This document shows, in pieces, positions 49,871 to 60,804 of a stretch of DNA of 64,000 nt (position 1 is the stretch's first letter; every line of letters begins with the position of its first letter). The stretch lies in the NCBI RefSeq assembly GCF_017599305.1, contig NZ_JAGFWR010000017.1, forward strand, positions 1 through 64,000, read 5' to 3'. The DNA comes from Micromonospora antibiotica. GTDB lineage: Bacteria; Actinomycetota; Actinomycetes; Mycobacteriales; Micromonosporaceae. The notes beneath the pieces were generated by a model. That model was not told the DNA's origin. It searched no databases and worked only from the letters and a program-made list of their open reading frames with translations. Both the position numbers and the translations under genes were made by a program.

Positions 49871-50373
49871 TTCAGTGCCTCCAGGTGGGTGGCCCGGGCG
49901 GCGGCGATCGAACCGAGCAGTGCGGCCCGGTCACCCGGCGCGGCGGCGCACGCCTTGGCCGCGTTGTCCCGGCCGCTCTGCTCGGCGGTCCGCAACCCGG
50001 CCAGGAGGGCGCTGCGGGTGCCTTCCCCGGCGCTCGGAGCCGGTGTCGCCGGACCGGACGGCCCGGGGCGGCCGATCAGCCGGCGCAGCTCGTCGGCGTG
50101 CGCCGTGTGCGCCTCGGCGATCGGGGTGAGCCGGTCGGCGAGCCCCGGGTCGGCGGCGATCGCGGCCCGGTGCCGGGCGGCCAGTGCCCGGGCCTCGTCC
50201 GCCAGGGGTTCCAGCGGGTCGGGCGGCGGGCTGGGCTCGTCCCGGTCGAACAGCGCACAACCGGTCAGCGGCACCGTGGCGGCACCGACCGCCAGAAGTG
50301 CACCGGAGCGCAGCACCGTACGTCGGGATTGCCCCGTTCCGTCGGGGTGTGTCGTCGTTCTGCCCGTGGCCAC
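49867..50373 (-). CDS. Putative lipoprotein, DUF4439 partner
   Basis: About 168 residues if GTG 50373 is used (VATGRTTTHPDGTGQSRRTV); ATG 50391 would add six. Neither has a clear ribosome-binding site. A signal with a twin arginine (SRRTVLRSGALLAVGAATVP) leads to the lipobox LTGC, so the mature protein should be lipid-anchored outside the cell. The rest is Ala-rich and helical (ARALAARHRAAIAADPGLAD). It shares the helical character of the DUF4439 protein and probably pairs with it. Divergent from rimP. Confidence 0.82.
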   Translation of the reverse strand: MATGRTTTHPDGTGQSRRTVLRSGALLAVGAATVPLTGCALFDRDEPSPPPDPLEPLADEARALAARHRAAIAADPGLADRLTPIAEAHTAHADELRRLIGRPGPSGPATPAPSAGEGTRSALLAGLRTAEQSGRDNAAKACAAAPGDRAALLGSIAAARATHLEALK

Positions 50374-50545
50374 CGGACAAGTCAACACCATCCGCGCCGA
50401 CCGCCGGGCGACCGCCGTCGGTGCGCCGCCGGGGCCGCCGTCCCGGCGGCGCGTTACGCTCTGCGCAGCCACCGGCGCTGCCGCCCCGGTGGCGTCCCGG
50501 CGTGCCGGTCCGACGACCGCAGCCGACCAGCAGGAGGGTGCCCAG

Positions 50546-51256
50546 ATGACGCAGCGTGGCCGTGCCACCCGGCCGACGGCGCCGGCGGGACGATCCCGTC
50601 GCACCGACGGCGCCCGGGGCGGGGACCGTGCGGGCGCATCCCGGGGCGACCTGGCCGCCCGGCGTACCAGATTGCGCGACGTGATCGCCCCGGTGGTCAC
50701 GGAGGCGGGCTACGACCTGGAGGACGTCTCCGTGTCCCGGGCCGGCCGGCGGCACGTGGTCCGGGTGATCGTGGACGCCGACGGCGGGATCAACCTGGAC
50801 GCCGTCGCGGACGTCTCCCGGGTGGTCTCGGCGGCGCTGGACGCGGCCGAGGAGTCCGGCGGGGACATCGTGGCGGGGGAGTACCAGCTGGAGGTCAGCT
50901 CCCCCGGGGTGGACCGCCCGTTGACCCTGCCCCGGCACTGGCGACGCAACGCCGGCCGGCTGGTGAAGGTGACCGTCCGGGTCGAGCGGCCCGACGCGCA
51001 GCCCACGGTGGACCGTCAGGTCACCGGCCGGGTGGTGGCGGCCGACGACGAGCGTGTGGTGCTGGAGACCGAAGCCGGCCGGGTGGAACACCGCTACGCC
51101 GAGCTCGGCCCCGGCCGGGTGCAGGTCGAGTTCAACCGCCTCGACGAGATCGACGAGGCGGACGAGTTCGACGGCGCCGACGAAGACGACGAGATCGGCG
51201 ACGACGAACACGCCGCCGACGATGACGACGATGATGTGGAGGACGAGGAGAGGTGA
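50546..51256 (+). CDS. rimP: Ribosome maturation factor RimP
   Basis: Needed for 30S subunit maturation. ATG 50546 follows AGGAGGG. 236 residues, long for RimP: a basic N-terminal extension of about 40 (RATRPTAPAGRSRRTDGARG), the two-domain core (LRDVIAPVVTEAGYDLEDVSVSRAG, then VSSPGVDRPLTLPRHWRRN), and a very acidic tail of about 35 residues (DEADEFDGADEDDEIGDD onwards). First gene of the rimP-nusA-ylxR-infB block; the stop overlaps nusA as GTGA. TACGCT (50455-50460) could be a -10 element. Confidence 0.96.
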   Translation: MTQRGRATRPTAPAGRSRRTDGARGGDRAGASRGDLAARRTRLRDVIAPVVTEAGYDLEDVSVSRAGRRHVVRVIVDADGGINLDAVADVSRVVSAALDAAEESGGDIVAGEYQLEVSSPGVDRPLTLPRHWRRNAGRLVKVTVRVERPDAQPTVDRQVTGRVVAADDERVVLETEAGRVEHRYAELGPGRVQVEFNRLDEIDEADEFDGADEDDEIGDDEHAADDDDDDVEDEER

Positions 51257-52296
51257 ACATCGACCTCGCGGCGCTGCGCGCACTGGAGCGCGAGCGGGAG
51301 ATCCCGTTCGACACGATCCTCGCGGCGATCGAGACCGCGTTGCTGACCGCCTACCGGCACACCGACGGCGCCGAGTCGCACGCCCGGGTGGAGATCGACC
51401 GTAAGAACGGGGCCGCCCAGGTCTACGCCCAGGAGCTGGACGACGACGGCAGCGTGGTGCGGGAGTGGGACGACACCCCGCACGACTTCGGCCGGATCGC
51501 GGCGATGACCGCCAAGCAGGTGATCCTCCAGCGGTTGCGGGAGGCCACCGACGAGGTGCACTTCGGTGAGTACGTCGGCCGCGACGGTGACCTGGTCACC
51601 GGCGTGGTGCAGGCGCACGAGGCGCGCAGCGAGAAGGGCATCGTCAGCGTCGACCTCGGCAAGCTGGAGGGTGTGCTGCCGCAGTCCGAGCAGGTGCCCG
51701 GCGAGCGTTACCACCACGGCGAGCGGATCCGCTGCGTGGTGGTGCACGTGACCAAGGGGATGCGTGGGCCGCAGATCACCCTGTCGCGGTCCCATCCGGC
51801 GCTGGTGAAGAAGCTCTTCGCGCTGGAGGTGCCGGAGATCGCCGACGGCACGGTGGAGATCGGGGCGATCGCCCGTGAGGCAGGTCACCGCACCAAGATC
51901 GCCGTGCGCTCCACCGTGCAGGGCGTGAACGCCAAGGGCGCCTGCATCGGCCCGATGGGCCAGCGGGTCCGCGCCGTGATGAGCGAGCTGCACGGCGAAA
52001 AGATCGACATCATCGACTGGTCGGACGACCCGGCGGCGTTCGTCGGCAACGCGCTCTCGCCGGCCAAGGCGCTGCGGGTCGAGGTGGTCGACCTGGCCAC
52101 CCGGACGGCCCGGGTGACCGTCCCGGACTTCCAGCTCTCCCTCGCCATCGGGCGGGAGGGGCAGAACGCCCGGCTTGCTGCGCGTTTGACCGGTTGGCGG
52201 ATCGACATCCGGTCGGACGCGGAGCAGGCGGGGCCCGGCGGCCGGGGCGGTGCCGAGTCCGTCTCGGAGCCGGGCGGAGCGATCTCGGGCGGCTAG
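51253..52296 (+). CDS. nusA: Transcription termination/antitermination protein NusA
   Basis: RNA-polymerase-binding factor that modulates pausing, termination and antitermination. 347 residues, the short actinobacterial form without C-terminal acidic repeats. N-terminal domain (ALEREREIPFDTILAAIETALL), S1 domain (GVVQAHEARSEKGIVSVDLG), KH1 (TVQGVNAKGACIGPMGQRVRAV) and KH2 (VTVPDFQLSLAIGREGQNARLAARLTGWRIDI). GTG 51253 coupled to rimP. Confidence 0.97.
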   Translation: MNIDLAALRALEREREIPFDTILAAIETALLTAYRHTDGAESHARVEIDRKNGAAQVYAQELDDDGSVVREWDDTPHDFGRIAAMTAKQVILQRLREATDEVHFGEYVGRDGDLVTGVVQAHEARSEKGIVSVDLGKLEGVLPQSEQVPGERYHHGERIRCVVVHVTKGMRGPQITLSRSHPALVKKLFALEVPEIADGTVEIGAIAREAGHRTKIAVRSTVQGVNAKGACIGPMGQRVRAVMSELHGEKIDIIDWSDDPAAFVGNALSPAKALRVEVVDLATRTARVTVPDFQLSLAIGREGQNARLAARLTGWRIDIRSDAEQAGPGGRGGAESVSEPGGAISGG

Positions 52297-52299
52297 GGG

Positions 52300-52312
52300 T
52301 AGACTTCTTCCA
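52300..52312 (+). promoter_or_regulatory. Possible leaderless promoter before ylxR
   Basis: TAGACT (52300-52305) stands 7 bases before the GTG start of ylxR at 52313, the distance expected when transcription begins on the start codon. No ribosome-binding site precedes the GTG. It would give ylxR-infB transcripts independent of rimP-nusA. Confidence 0.45.
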
Positions 52313-52645
52313 GTGGTACGACGCGCGCATCCGGAACGCACCTGTGTGGGTTGCCGGAAACGTGCGCCGGCCAGCGAACTGCTGCGGATCGTCGCGGTCG
52401 GTGACGAGGATGGTCACAGTCTCCGACCTGATCCGAGCCGCAGTCTGCCGGGTCGGGGAGCGAACATGCACCCGGATCCGGCCTGCTTCGCGCTGGCGGT
52501 GCGGCGTCGCGTCTTCGGGCGGGCGCTGCGACTCACCGAGGTCCCTGACCACGGTGCCGTCGCGGAGCACGTCGATGCGTCAACCACTACGTCCGGTCAA
52601 CCCGACCGGGCGAGGGTCGCTAGCAAGGTAGGACGACCGACATGA
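52313..52645 (+). CDS. ylxR: YlxR (DUF448) family protein
   Basis: 110 residues from GTG 52313 (VVRRAHPERTCVGCRKRAPA), with the family motif CVGCRKR near residue 11 and, later, DPACFALAVRRRVFGRALR. YlxR is a small RNA- or protein-binding factor between nusA and infB in many bacteria, linked to regulation of transcription and RNase P. The C-terminal 25 residues are Ser/Thr-rich and not conserved. Ends about 90 bases before infB. Confidence 0.93.
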   Translation: MVRRAHPERTCVGCRKRAPASELLRIVAVGDEDGHSLRPDPSRSLPGRGANMHPDPACFALAVRRRVFGRALRLTEVPDHGAVAEHVDASTTTSGQPDRARVASKVGRPT

Positions 52646-52738
52646 GCACACGATGAAGTCCCTGAAATGACCAGGCTTCAAGTGCACGAGTGAGGTCGCT
52701 GCGGGTGCTGCCCGCACGACCTCGGAGTGAGGAGTGCA

Positions 52739-55741
<3,003 letters not shown>

Positions 55742-55759
55742 TCCGAGGCTGACAACAGC

Positions 55760-55799
55760 GCTCAAGGGGTTTACGCCACCCGGCGTAAACCCCTTGAGC
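55760..55799 (+). terminator. Perfect 18-base-pair hairpin after infB
   Basis: GCTCAAGGGGTTTACGCC (55760-55777) pairs perfectly with GGCGTAAACCCCTTGAGC (55782-55799) around ACCC, 18 bases after the infB stop. No T-run follows. The stem resembles the TCAAGAGGTTTGCGTC elements at 13874 and 56191 with a few compensated changes, so it may be a member of that family serving as a terminator. Confidence 0.75.
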
Positions 55800-55831
55800 A
55801 TGTCCAGGGGGCTTCCGTAACGTCCTGGGCG

Positions 55832-56125
55832 ATGTATACCGGAACCGCACTCTTCGACCTGCTCCTGCCCGGCGACTCCCGTTCGCTCAAGGCCAAGCGC
55901 TCCTACGTCCGGCCCATCGTGGCCGCGCTGCGCCGCTTCGACGTGTCGGCGGCCGAGGTGGGCGCGCTCGACCTGCACGGTCGGGCCGAGATCGGGGTGG
56001 CCGTGGTGGCTGCCGAGGCGGCCCACGTCCGCGAGGTGCTCGATTCCTGCGAACGCCTCGTCGCCGCCCGCCCCGAACTGGACCTCCTCTCCGTCCGCCG
56101 CACCCTCCACACCCCCGAAGACTGA
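55832..56125 (+). CDS. DUF503 family protein (YlxP-like)
   Basis: 97 residues, ATG 55832. Matches DUF503: MYTGTALFDLLLPGDSRSLK, then AKRSYVRPIVAALRRFDVSAAE and a RAEIGVAVVAAEAAHVREVL strand-helix pair. Small ferredoxin-like protein of unknown role that usually lies between infB and rbfA, as here. Confidence 0.93.
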   Translation: MYTGTALFDLLLPGDSRSLKAKRSYVRPIVAALRRFDVSAAEVGALDLHGRAEIGVAVVAAEAAHVREVLDSCERLVAARPELDLLSVRRTLHTPED

Positions 56126-56190
56126 CCCACCCCTCCCTCCCGCCCGGGGCTCCCCACCCCCGCCCGGGCTCCCTCCAGCTCCGCCTGCCC

Positions 56191-56254
56191 CCGGTGATCA
56201 AGAGGTTTGCGTCAGCTTTGATCTCCAGGCTGACGCAAACCTCTTGATCACCGG
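56191..56254. repeat. Perfect 26-base-pair palindrome, TCAAGAGGTTTGCGTCA family
   Basis: The left arm 56191-56216 (CCGGTGATCAAGAGGTTTGC then GTCAGC) is the exact complement of 56229-56254, with a 12-base loop. It is the best-preserved copy of the element also seen at 13852-13929 and, diverged, at 55760-55799. It lies between DUF503 and rbfA and is flanked by C-rich DNA on the left and G-rich DNA on the right, as at 13.9 kb. Confidence 0.85.
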
Positions 56255-56428
56255 GGCGGGGACGGGTGGGGGTGGGGCGGGGACGGGGTGGGGAGAGGGG
56301 TCGGGCGGGGTGGGGCGGGCGGGTGGGGGTGGGGCGCGGGTAGTGTTCGAGATGTTGGGGTGGTTGGGTTCGGTGGGCTTCGGCGTCGCCGATCCGGCTG
56401 CGGTGGGAACGCCCTGGAGGTGGGGGAC

Positions 56429-56908
56429 ATGTCTGATCCGGCCAAGGTTCGCCGGCACGCCGAGCGGATTCGCGAGCTGGTCGCTTCGGTGGTGCGGAGC
56501 CAGATCAAGGACCCCCGGCTCGGGATGATCACCATCACCGACGCCCGGATCACCGCGGACCTGCGCGACGCCACCGTCTTCTACACCGTGCTCGGTGACG
56601 CGACGGCCCAGGCCAGCACCGCCGCCGCGCTGGAGAGCGCGAAGGGGATGTTGCGCAGCACCGTCGGGAAGGCCCTGGGGCTGCGTCACTCGCCCTCGCT
56701 GACCTTCGTCCTCGACGACGTGCAGGACCAGGTCAAGCAGATCGACGACCTGCTCGCCCAGGCCCGGCACGCCGACGCCGAGGTGCAGCGGTTGGCCGCC
56801 CAGGCGAAGTATGCCGGTGACGCCCAGCCCTACCGGGTCGACGACGAGGACGATGACGTCGACGACGAAGCCGCCGACGCCGACGCCTCGACGACGGACC
56901 GGCGGTGA
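56429..56908 (+). CDS. rbfA: 30S ribosome-binding factor A
   Basis: Cold-adaptive factor for 16S rRNA maturation. 159 residues from ATG 56429 after GGAGGTGGGGGAC. The KH-like core runs from KVRRHAERIRELVASVVRSQ through KDPRLGMITITDARITADLR to LRHSPSLTFVLDDVQDQVKQID. The last 35 residues are an acidic tail (DDEDDDVDDEAADADAS), like that of RimP here. Overlaps the next gene by four bases. Confidence 0.96.
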   Translation: MSDPAKVRRHAERIRELVASVVRSQIKDPRLGMITITDARITADLRDATVFYTVLGDATAQASTAAALESAKGMLRSTVGKALGLRHSPSLTFVLDDVQDQVKQIDDLLAQARHADAEVQRLAAQAKYAGDAQPYRVDDEDDDVDDEAADADASTTDRR

Positions 56909-58005
56909 CGGCCGCCCCGGACACGGCCGGTGAGCTCCGCGTCGGGTCGCCGTCCGCCGGCCCCGGCGAGGACGACTGGGCTGCCGCCGTCGCTGCGGTA
57001 CGCGGCCTGCCGGCCGACGCCCGGGTGCTGCTGATCTGTCACATCAACCCGGACGGCGACGCGCTGGGCAGCATGCTCGGCTTCGGGCTGGGTCTGCGCC
57101 GGCTCGGCGTACACCGGTTGCAGGCCACCTTCCCGGGGCCGCCCGAGGTGCCGGAGCCGTTCCGCTGGCTGCCCGGGATCGACCTGCTGGTGCCGGCCGC
57201 CGAGGCGTACCCGGATCCGGATCTGGTGGTCTGTTTCGACGCCGCGAGTGAGTCGCGGCTCGGTGACCTGGTGGACCGGCTCGACACCGCCGGCACCTCG
57301 GTGGTCCTCGACCATCACGCCTCGAACACCGGCTTCGGTGCGGTGCACCTGGTGGACCCGACGGCTGCGGCCACCTCGGTCGTGGCCGAGCAGTTGCTCA
57401 CCCGGCTCGACGTGCCGTTGGACGCGGAGATCGCGGCCGGCCTCTACGTCGCGTTGACCACCGACACCGGCTCGTTCCGGTACGCGGCGACGACGCCGGA
57501 GGTGCACCGGCTCGCCGCCCGGCTGCTCGCCACCGGCCTGCGCCCCGGTGACATCTCCCGCGAGGTCTTCGACACCCGGCCGTTCGGCGCGGTCCGGCTC
57601 TTCGGTGAGGTGCTGGGCCGGTCCCGGCTCGAACCGGAGGCCGCCGCCGGGCACGGTCTGGTCTGGACCCACGCCACCCTCGACGACCTGGACCGCCACG
57701 ACCAGCGGCCGTACGTGCTGGAGTCGCTGATCGACTCGGTGCGCTGCACCGCCGAGGCGGACGTCGCGTGTGTGCTCAAGCAGGTCGGGCCGCACGCGTG
57801 GGCGGTGTCGATGCGCAGCAAGGGTGCGGTCGACGTCAGCGCGGTGGCGGTGGCGCTGGGTGGCGGAGGTCACCGGTTCGCCGCCGGATTCACCGGGCAG
57901 GGTGACGTCGACCAGGTCATCGCCCTGATCAGGGCGGAGTTGGGCGGGGCGTTGACCGCAGGTCACGGCGACGCCGACGGGTGTCGGTCTTCCCGCACAG
58001 GGTGA
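56905..58005 (+). CDS. nrnA: DHH/DHHA1 phosphoesterase, bifunctional oligoribonuclease/PAP phosphatase (NrnA)
   Basis: Degrades nano-RNAs and in some members dephosphorylates 3'-phosphoadenosine 5'-phosphate. 366 residues from GTG 56905. DHH domain: LLICHINPDGDALGSMLGFG (metal motif), LVVCFDAASESRLGDL, the DHH triad in VVLDHHASNTGFG, and GLYVALTTDTGSFRYA. DHHA1 domain: AVSMRSKGAVDVSAVAVALGGGGHRFAAGF. Coupled to rbfA by a GTGA overlap, the usual actinobacterial arrangement. Confidence 0.95.
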   Translation: MTAAPDTAGELRVGSPSAGPGEDDWAAAVAAVRGLPADARVLLICHINPDGDALGSMLGFGLGLRRLGVHRLQATFPGPPEVPEPFRWLPGIDLLVPAAEAYPDPDLVVCFDAASESRLGDLVDRLDTAGTSVVLDHHASNTGFGAVHLVDPTAAATSVVAEQLLTRLDVPLDAEIAAGLYVALTTDTGSFRYAATTPEVHRLAARLLATGLRPGDISREVFDTRPFGAVRLFGEVLGRSRLEPEAAAGHGLVWTHATLDDLDRHDQRPYVLESLIDSVRCTAEADVACVLKQVGPHAWAVSMRSKGAVDVSAVAVALGGGGHRFAAGFTGQGDVDQVIALIRAELGGALTAGHGDADGCRSSRTG

Positions 58006-58024
58006 GCCCGGGGAGAATCGGACG

Positions 58025-58432
58025 ATGGAGCAGCCGCACGAGATCGCCGTGGACGTCTCCCGCACCTGGGACCGGCCGGTGGTCACCGTGCCGGTGCTGG
58101 CCTGCCTCTCCCTGGTCGGCGGGCAGTTCCCGTCGTTCTCCGCCCTGGCCAACCTCTGGACGTTGGGCACCGGCGGCGCGCTGATCTGGCTCGGCCTCGG
58201 CAACCGGGTGCAGCGCCGGCCGGCACCACGCCGGTTGGGCCGGGGCACCGCCTGGTGGCTGCTCCCGGCGGCGCTGTTCGGGGTGCTGGAAGGCGCCACC
58301 TTCGTCATGGCGGTCGGGGACGAGTTCCCCACCCTGTCCCGGCTGGCCGATCCGCTGTTGGAGGACGAACTGGTCCGCTCGGCGGCCTGGTTCGCCTGGC
58401 TGGCCGCCTTCTGGGGGCTGGTGCGCCGGTGA
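58025..58432 (+). CDS. Small membrane protein, unknown
   Basis: 135 residues, ATG 58025. About three to four hydrophobic segments (VVTVPVLACLSLVGGQ, LWTLGTGGALIWLGLG, GTAWWLLPAALFGVLEGATF and AAWFAWLAAFWGLV). I do not recognise a named family. It lies 19 bases after nrnA and overlaps the next ORF by one base, so the two small membrane proteins are likely made together. Confidence 0.75.
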   Translation: MEQPHEIAVDVSRTWDRPVVTVPVLACLSLVGGQFPSFSALANLWTLGTGGALIWLGLGNRVQRRPAPRRLGRGTAWWLLPAALFGVLEGATFVMAVGDEFPTLSRLADPLLEDELVRSAAWFAWLAAFWGLVRR

Positions 58433-58641
58433 TGCGTACCCTCGCCATCAGTGGCTTCCTGACCTCCCTGGTGCTCTTCGCGGTGGTCGAGTGGGCCTCC
58501 CGCCGGGAGGGCTCCCGGATTCCGTCCCTGGGCGACGTCTGCGCCTACGTGATGCGGTACGAGGTGGGCCCGGTGCCGGTCGGCCGGATCGGGTTGTTCG
58601 GATTCTGGTGGTGGCTGGGCTGGCACTTCCTGGCCCGCTGA
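58432..58641 (+). CDS. Small membrane protein, DUF6186-like
   Basis: 69 residues from ATG 58432, sharing one base with the preceding stop (TGATG). Two hydrophobic helices: MRTLAISGFLTSLVLFAVVE and the C-terminal GFWWWLGWHFLAR. The loop SRIPSLGDVCAYVMRYEVG and the WLGWHFLAR end resemble actinobacterial DUF6186 proteins, from memory. Function unknown; probably a partner of the 135-aa protein. Confidence 0.75.
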   Translation: MRTLAISGFLTSLVLFAVVEWASRREGSRIPSLGDVCAYVMRYEVGPVPVGRIGLFGFWWWLGWHFLAR

Positions 58642-59067
58642 GCACCACCGTCCGCCACCCGCCCGCCCTCCGCCACCCGCCCGCCCTCCGCACATCTGTC
58701 GATGGGTCTCCCGCCGGGCACCGGCATGTCGCGCGCCCCTGCGCCCGCGACGTGCGTTCCTGTCCGCGCGCGGTGGGCCGTCCGTTTCCGGCCGCCCGGG
58801 GTGGCTGCCGTGGCGTCCAGATGACGGGAAGAGTGGACACCATGTGGAAAGTAAACGTTAACTTGGGAAAGGCCGACGTCGCGTCGCGACGCAGGTCGTG
58901 GGCGGTGGTGCCACACCCGGTGCCGCCTCCCTCCAGGGTCTGACCGACCCGGGCTCAACGCTGCCAGGCGAGCCGCTCCGGTGATCCCGGGCCGCCTTCC
59001 CGGCGCTCAGCAGGACCGCCCGTAGGGCCACCTGTTCCGGTGGTCCGCACCCTGGAAGGACACCGCC

Positions 59068-59157
59068 ATGGCGACCAAGCCCAAGACCGAGACCACCGAC
59101 GAGGCCCGCGAGCAGATGCGCCGCGCGCTGCAGACCTCGATGGACACCCGTCAGTGA
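59068..59157 (+). CDS. Very small charged protein (29 aa), candidate
   Basis: Reads MATKPKTETTDEAREQMRR, then ALQTSMDTRQ, from ATG 59068 with GGAAGGA at 7 bases spacing. The composition (Lys/Glu/Thr, amphipathic helix) is unlike shadow frames here. It sits alone in the 58642-59398 gap, which otherwise shows only a short AT-richer stretch (58845-58867) and no gene. Comparative support is lacking. Confidence 0.5.
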   Translation: MATKPKTETTDEAREQMRRALQTSMDTRQ

Positions 59158-59398
59158 CGCTGCCGCCCCGGCGGTGACCCCACCGCCGGGCGGACTCTTC
59201 GCCCGCCCGGGTCCGCCCGGTCGAGTGGCACCGCCGTCCGTTGCCCGGGCCCGCCCGGCGCGGTGCCGGGGTGTCCGCCGGGCGGGTCCGAGCGGACGGG
59301 TGCCGGGGGCGGGTGCCGGACCACCTCCGCCGGCCAGCCTTCGGTAAGTGTTGGCGGGGATTGCGTTCCTTACCGGTGGCGTGTCAGGATCGGCGGCG

Positions 59399-60724
59399 AT
59401 GAGCCAGTCCACTCCTACCGCCACCGCGCTCGCCTCACCGCGCCGGATCGCCACCCTCGCCCTGCCCGCCCTGGTGGTGCTCGCGGCCGAGCCGCTCTAC
59501 GTGCTGGTCGACACCGCCGTGGTGGGGCACCTGGGTCGGGTTCCGCTGGCCGCGCTCGCCGTCGGCGGCACGGTGCTGACCCTCACCGCCTGGCTCGGCA
59601 CCGTGCTGGCGTACGGCATCACCGGGCGGGTGGCCCGACGGTTCGGTTCCGGTGACCGGGCCGCGGCGCTGGCCGAGGGCGTCCAGGCTTCCTGGCTGGC
59701 GCTCGGGGTGGGCGTCCTGCTGGCCGTCGGCATGCAATTCGGCGGGGACGCGCTGGCGCGTACCCTCGCCGGTGGTGGTGGCGAGGTGGCCGACGCCGCC
59801 GGGCAGTGGCTGCGGATCGCGGCCCTCGGCGCACCCGGCCTGCTGCTGGCCGCCGCCGGCAACGGCTGGCTGCGCGGCATCCAGGACATCCGGCGGCCGC
59901 TGCTGTTCGTGCTCGGGCCCAACCTGCTCTCCGCGCTGCTCTGCCCGCTGCTGGTCTACCCCGCCGGGCTGGGCCTGCCCGGTTCGGCGGTGGCCAACGT
60001 GATCGCCCAGACCGTCTCGGGTGGCCTCTTCGTCGGCGCGCTGCTGCGGGAGCGGGCCGACCTGCGGCCCCGCCCGGCCCTGATCCGCCAGCAGCTGGTG
60101 CTCAGCCGGGACCTGCTCATCCGGGGGGTCGCCTTCCAGGCCAGCTTCCTGTCCGCCACCGCGGTCGCCGCCCGGTTCGGCGCCGCCGCCGTGGGTGCCC
60201 ACCAGATCGCCCTGCAACTGTGGTTCTTCACCGCCCTGCTGCTCGACGCGTTGGCGATCGCCGCGCAGGCGTTGATCGGTGCCGCCCTGGGCGCGGGCGA
60301 CGCCGCCGGGGCACGCGCCCTGGCCCGGCGGTTCGCGCTGCTCGGCGGGGTGTGCGGGGTGGGCTTCGCGGTGCTCATCGCGGCCGGGGCCGGCGTCGTG
60401 CCGTCGTTGTTCAGTTCCGATCCCCAGGTACGCGGCCAGGCGATGGTGGCCTGGCCGTGGTTCGCGGCGATGCAGCCGTTCGCGGGGGTGGTGTTCGCCC
60501 TCGACGGCGTGCTGATCGGTGCCGGCGACGTCCGCTACCTGCGCGACCTGACCGTCGTCGCGGCGCTCGGCGGTTTCCTGCCGTCGATCTGGTTCTCCTT
60601 CGCGTTCGACCTCGGGTTGGGGGGCATCTGGGCCGGCCTCACCCTGTTCGTGATCATCCGGCTCGTCGGGGTCCTGCTGCGGCTGCGTTCCGGCCGGTGG
60701 GCGGTGGTCGGCGCGGTGCGCTGA
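59399..60724 (+). CDS. dinF: MATE family efflux transporter (DinF type)
   Basis: 441 residues with about twelve helices. The chain begins RRIATLALPALVVLAAEPLYVLVDTAVVGHLG, the DinF-branch MATE opening, and continues with LAAAGNGWLRGIQDIRRPLL and QIALQLWFFTALLLDALAIAAQALIG. Exports cationic drugs or metabolites with Na+ or H+. ATG 59399 follows AGGATCGGCGGCG. DinF-type genes just before truB are common in actinobacteria. Confidence 0.92.
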   Translation: MSQSTPTATALASPRRIATLALPALVVLAAEPLYVLVDTAVVGHLGRVPLAALAVGGTVLTLTAWLGTVLAYGITGRVARRFGSGDRAAALAEGVQASWLALGVGVLLAVGMQFGGDALARTLAGGGGEVADAAGQWLRIAALGAPGLLLAAAGNGWLRGIQDIRRPLLFVLGPNLLSALLCPLLVYPAGLGLPGSAVANVIAQTVSGGLFVGALLRERADLRPRPALIRQQLVLSRDLLIRGVAFQASFLSATAVAARFGAAAVGAHQIALQLWFFTALLLDALAIAAQALIGAALGAGDAAGARALARRFALLGGVCGVGFAVLIAAGAGVVPSLFSSDPQVRGQAMVAWPWFAAMQPFAGVVFALDGVLIGAGDVRYLRDLTVVAALGGFLPSIWFSFAFDLGLGGIWAGLTLFVIIRLVGVLLRLRSGRWAVVGAVR

Positions 60725-60804
60725 GCCGCCACGGCCGGCTGGCCGTCCGGCATTGTGCCGTGCGGTGGCGGGCGGGGTGGACCCGTCTGGCAGGCTTGGC
60801 GGTC

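Noticed and set aside
48854..50545. Large N-terminal extension of RimP
   Set aside because: The open frame upstream of 50546 crosses the PadR, DUF4439 and lipoprotein genes antisense; AGGAGGG before ATG 50546 fixes the start.
58843..58944. 33-codon ORF starting ATG 58843 (MWKVNVNLGKAD)
   Set aside because: Ends in an Arg/Pro-rich stretch, has no clear ribosome-binding site and no neighbour it could lead; kept only as a note on a locally AT-rich patch.
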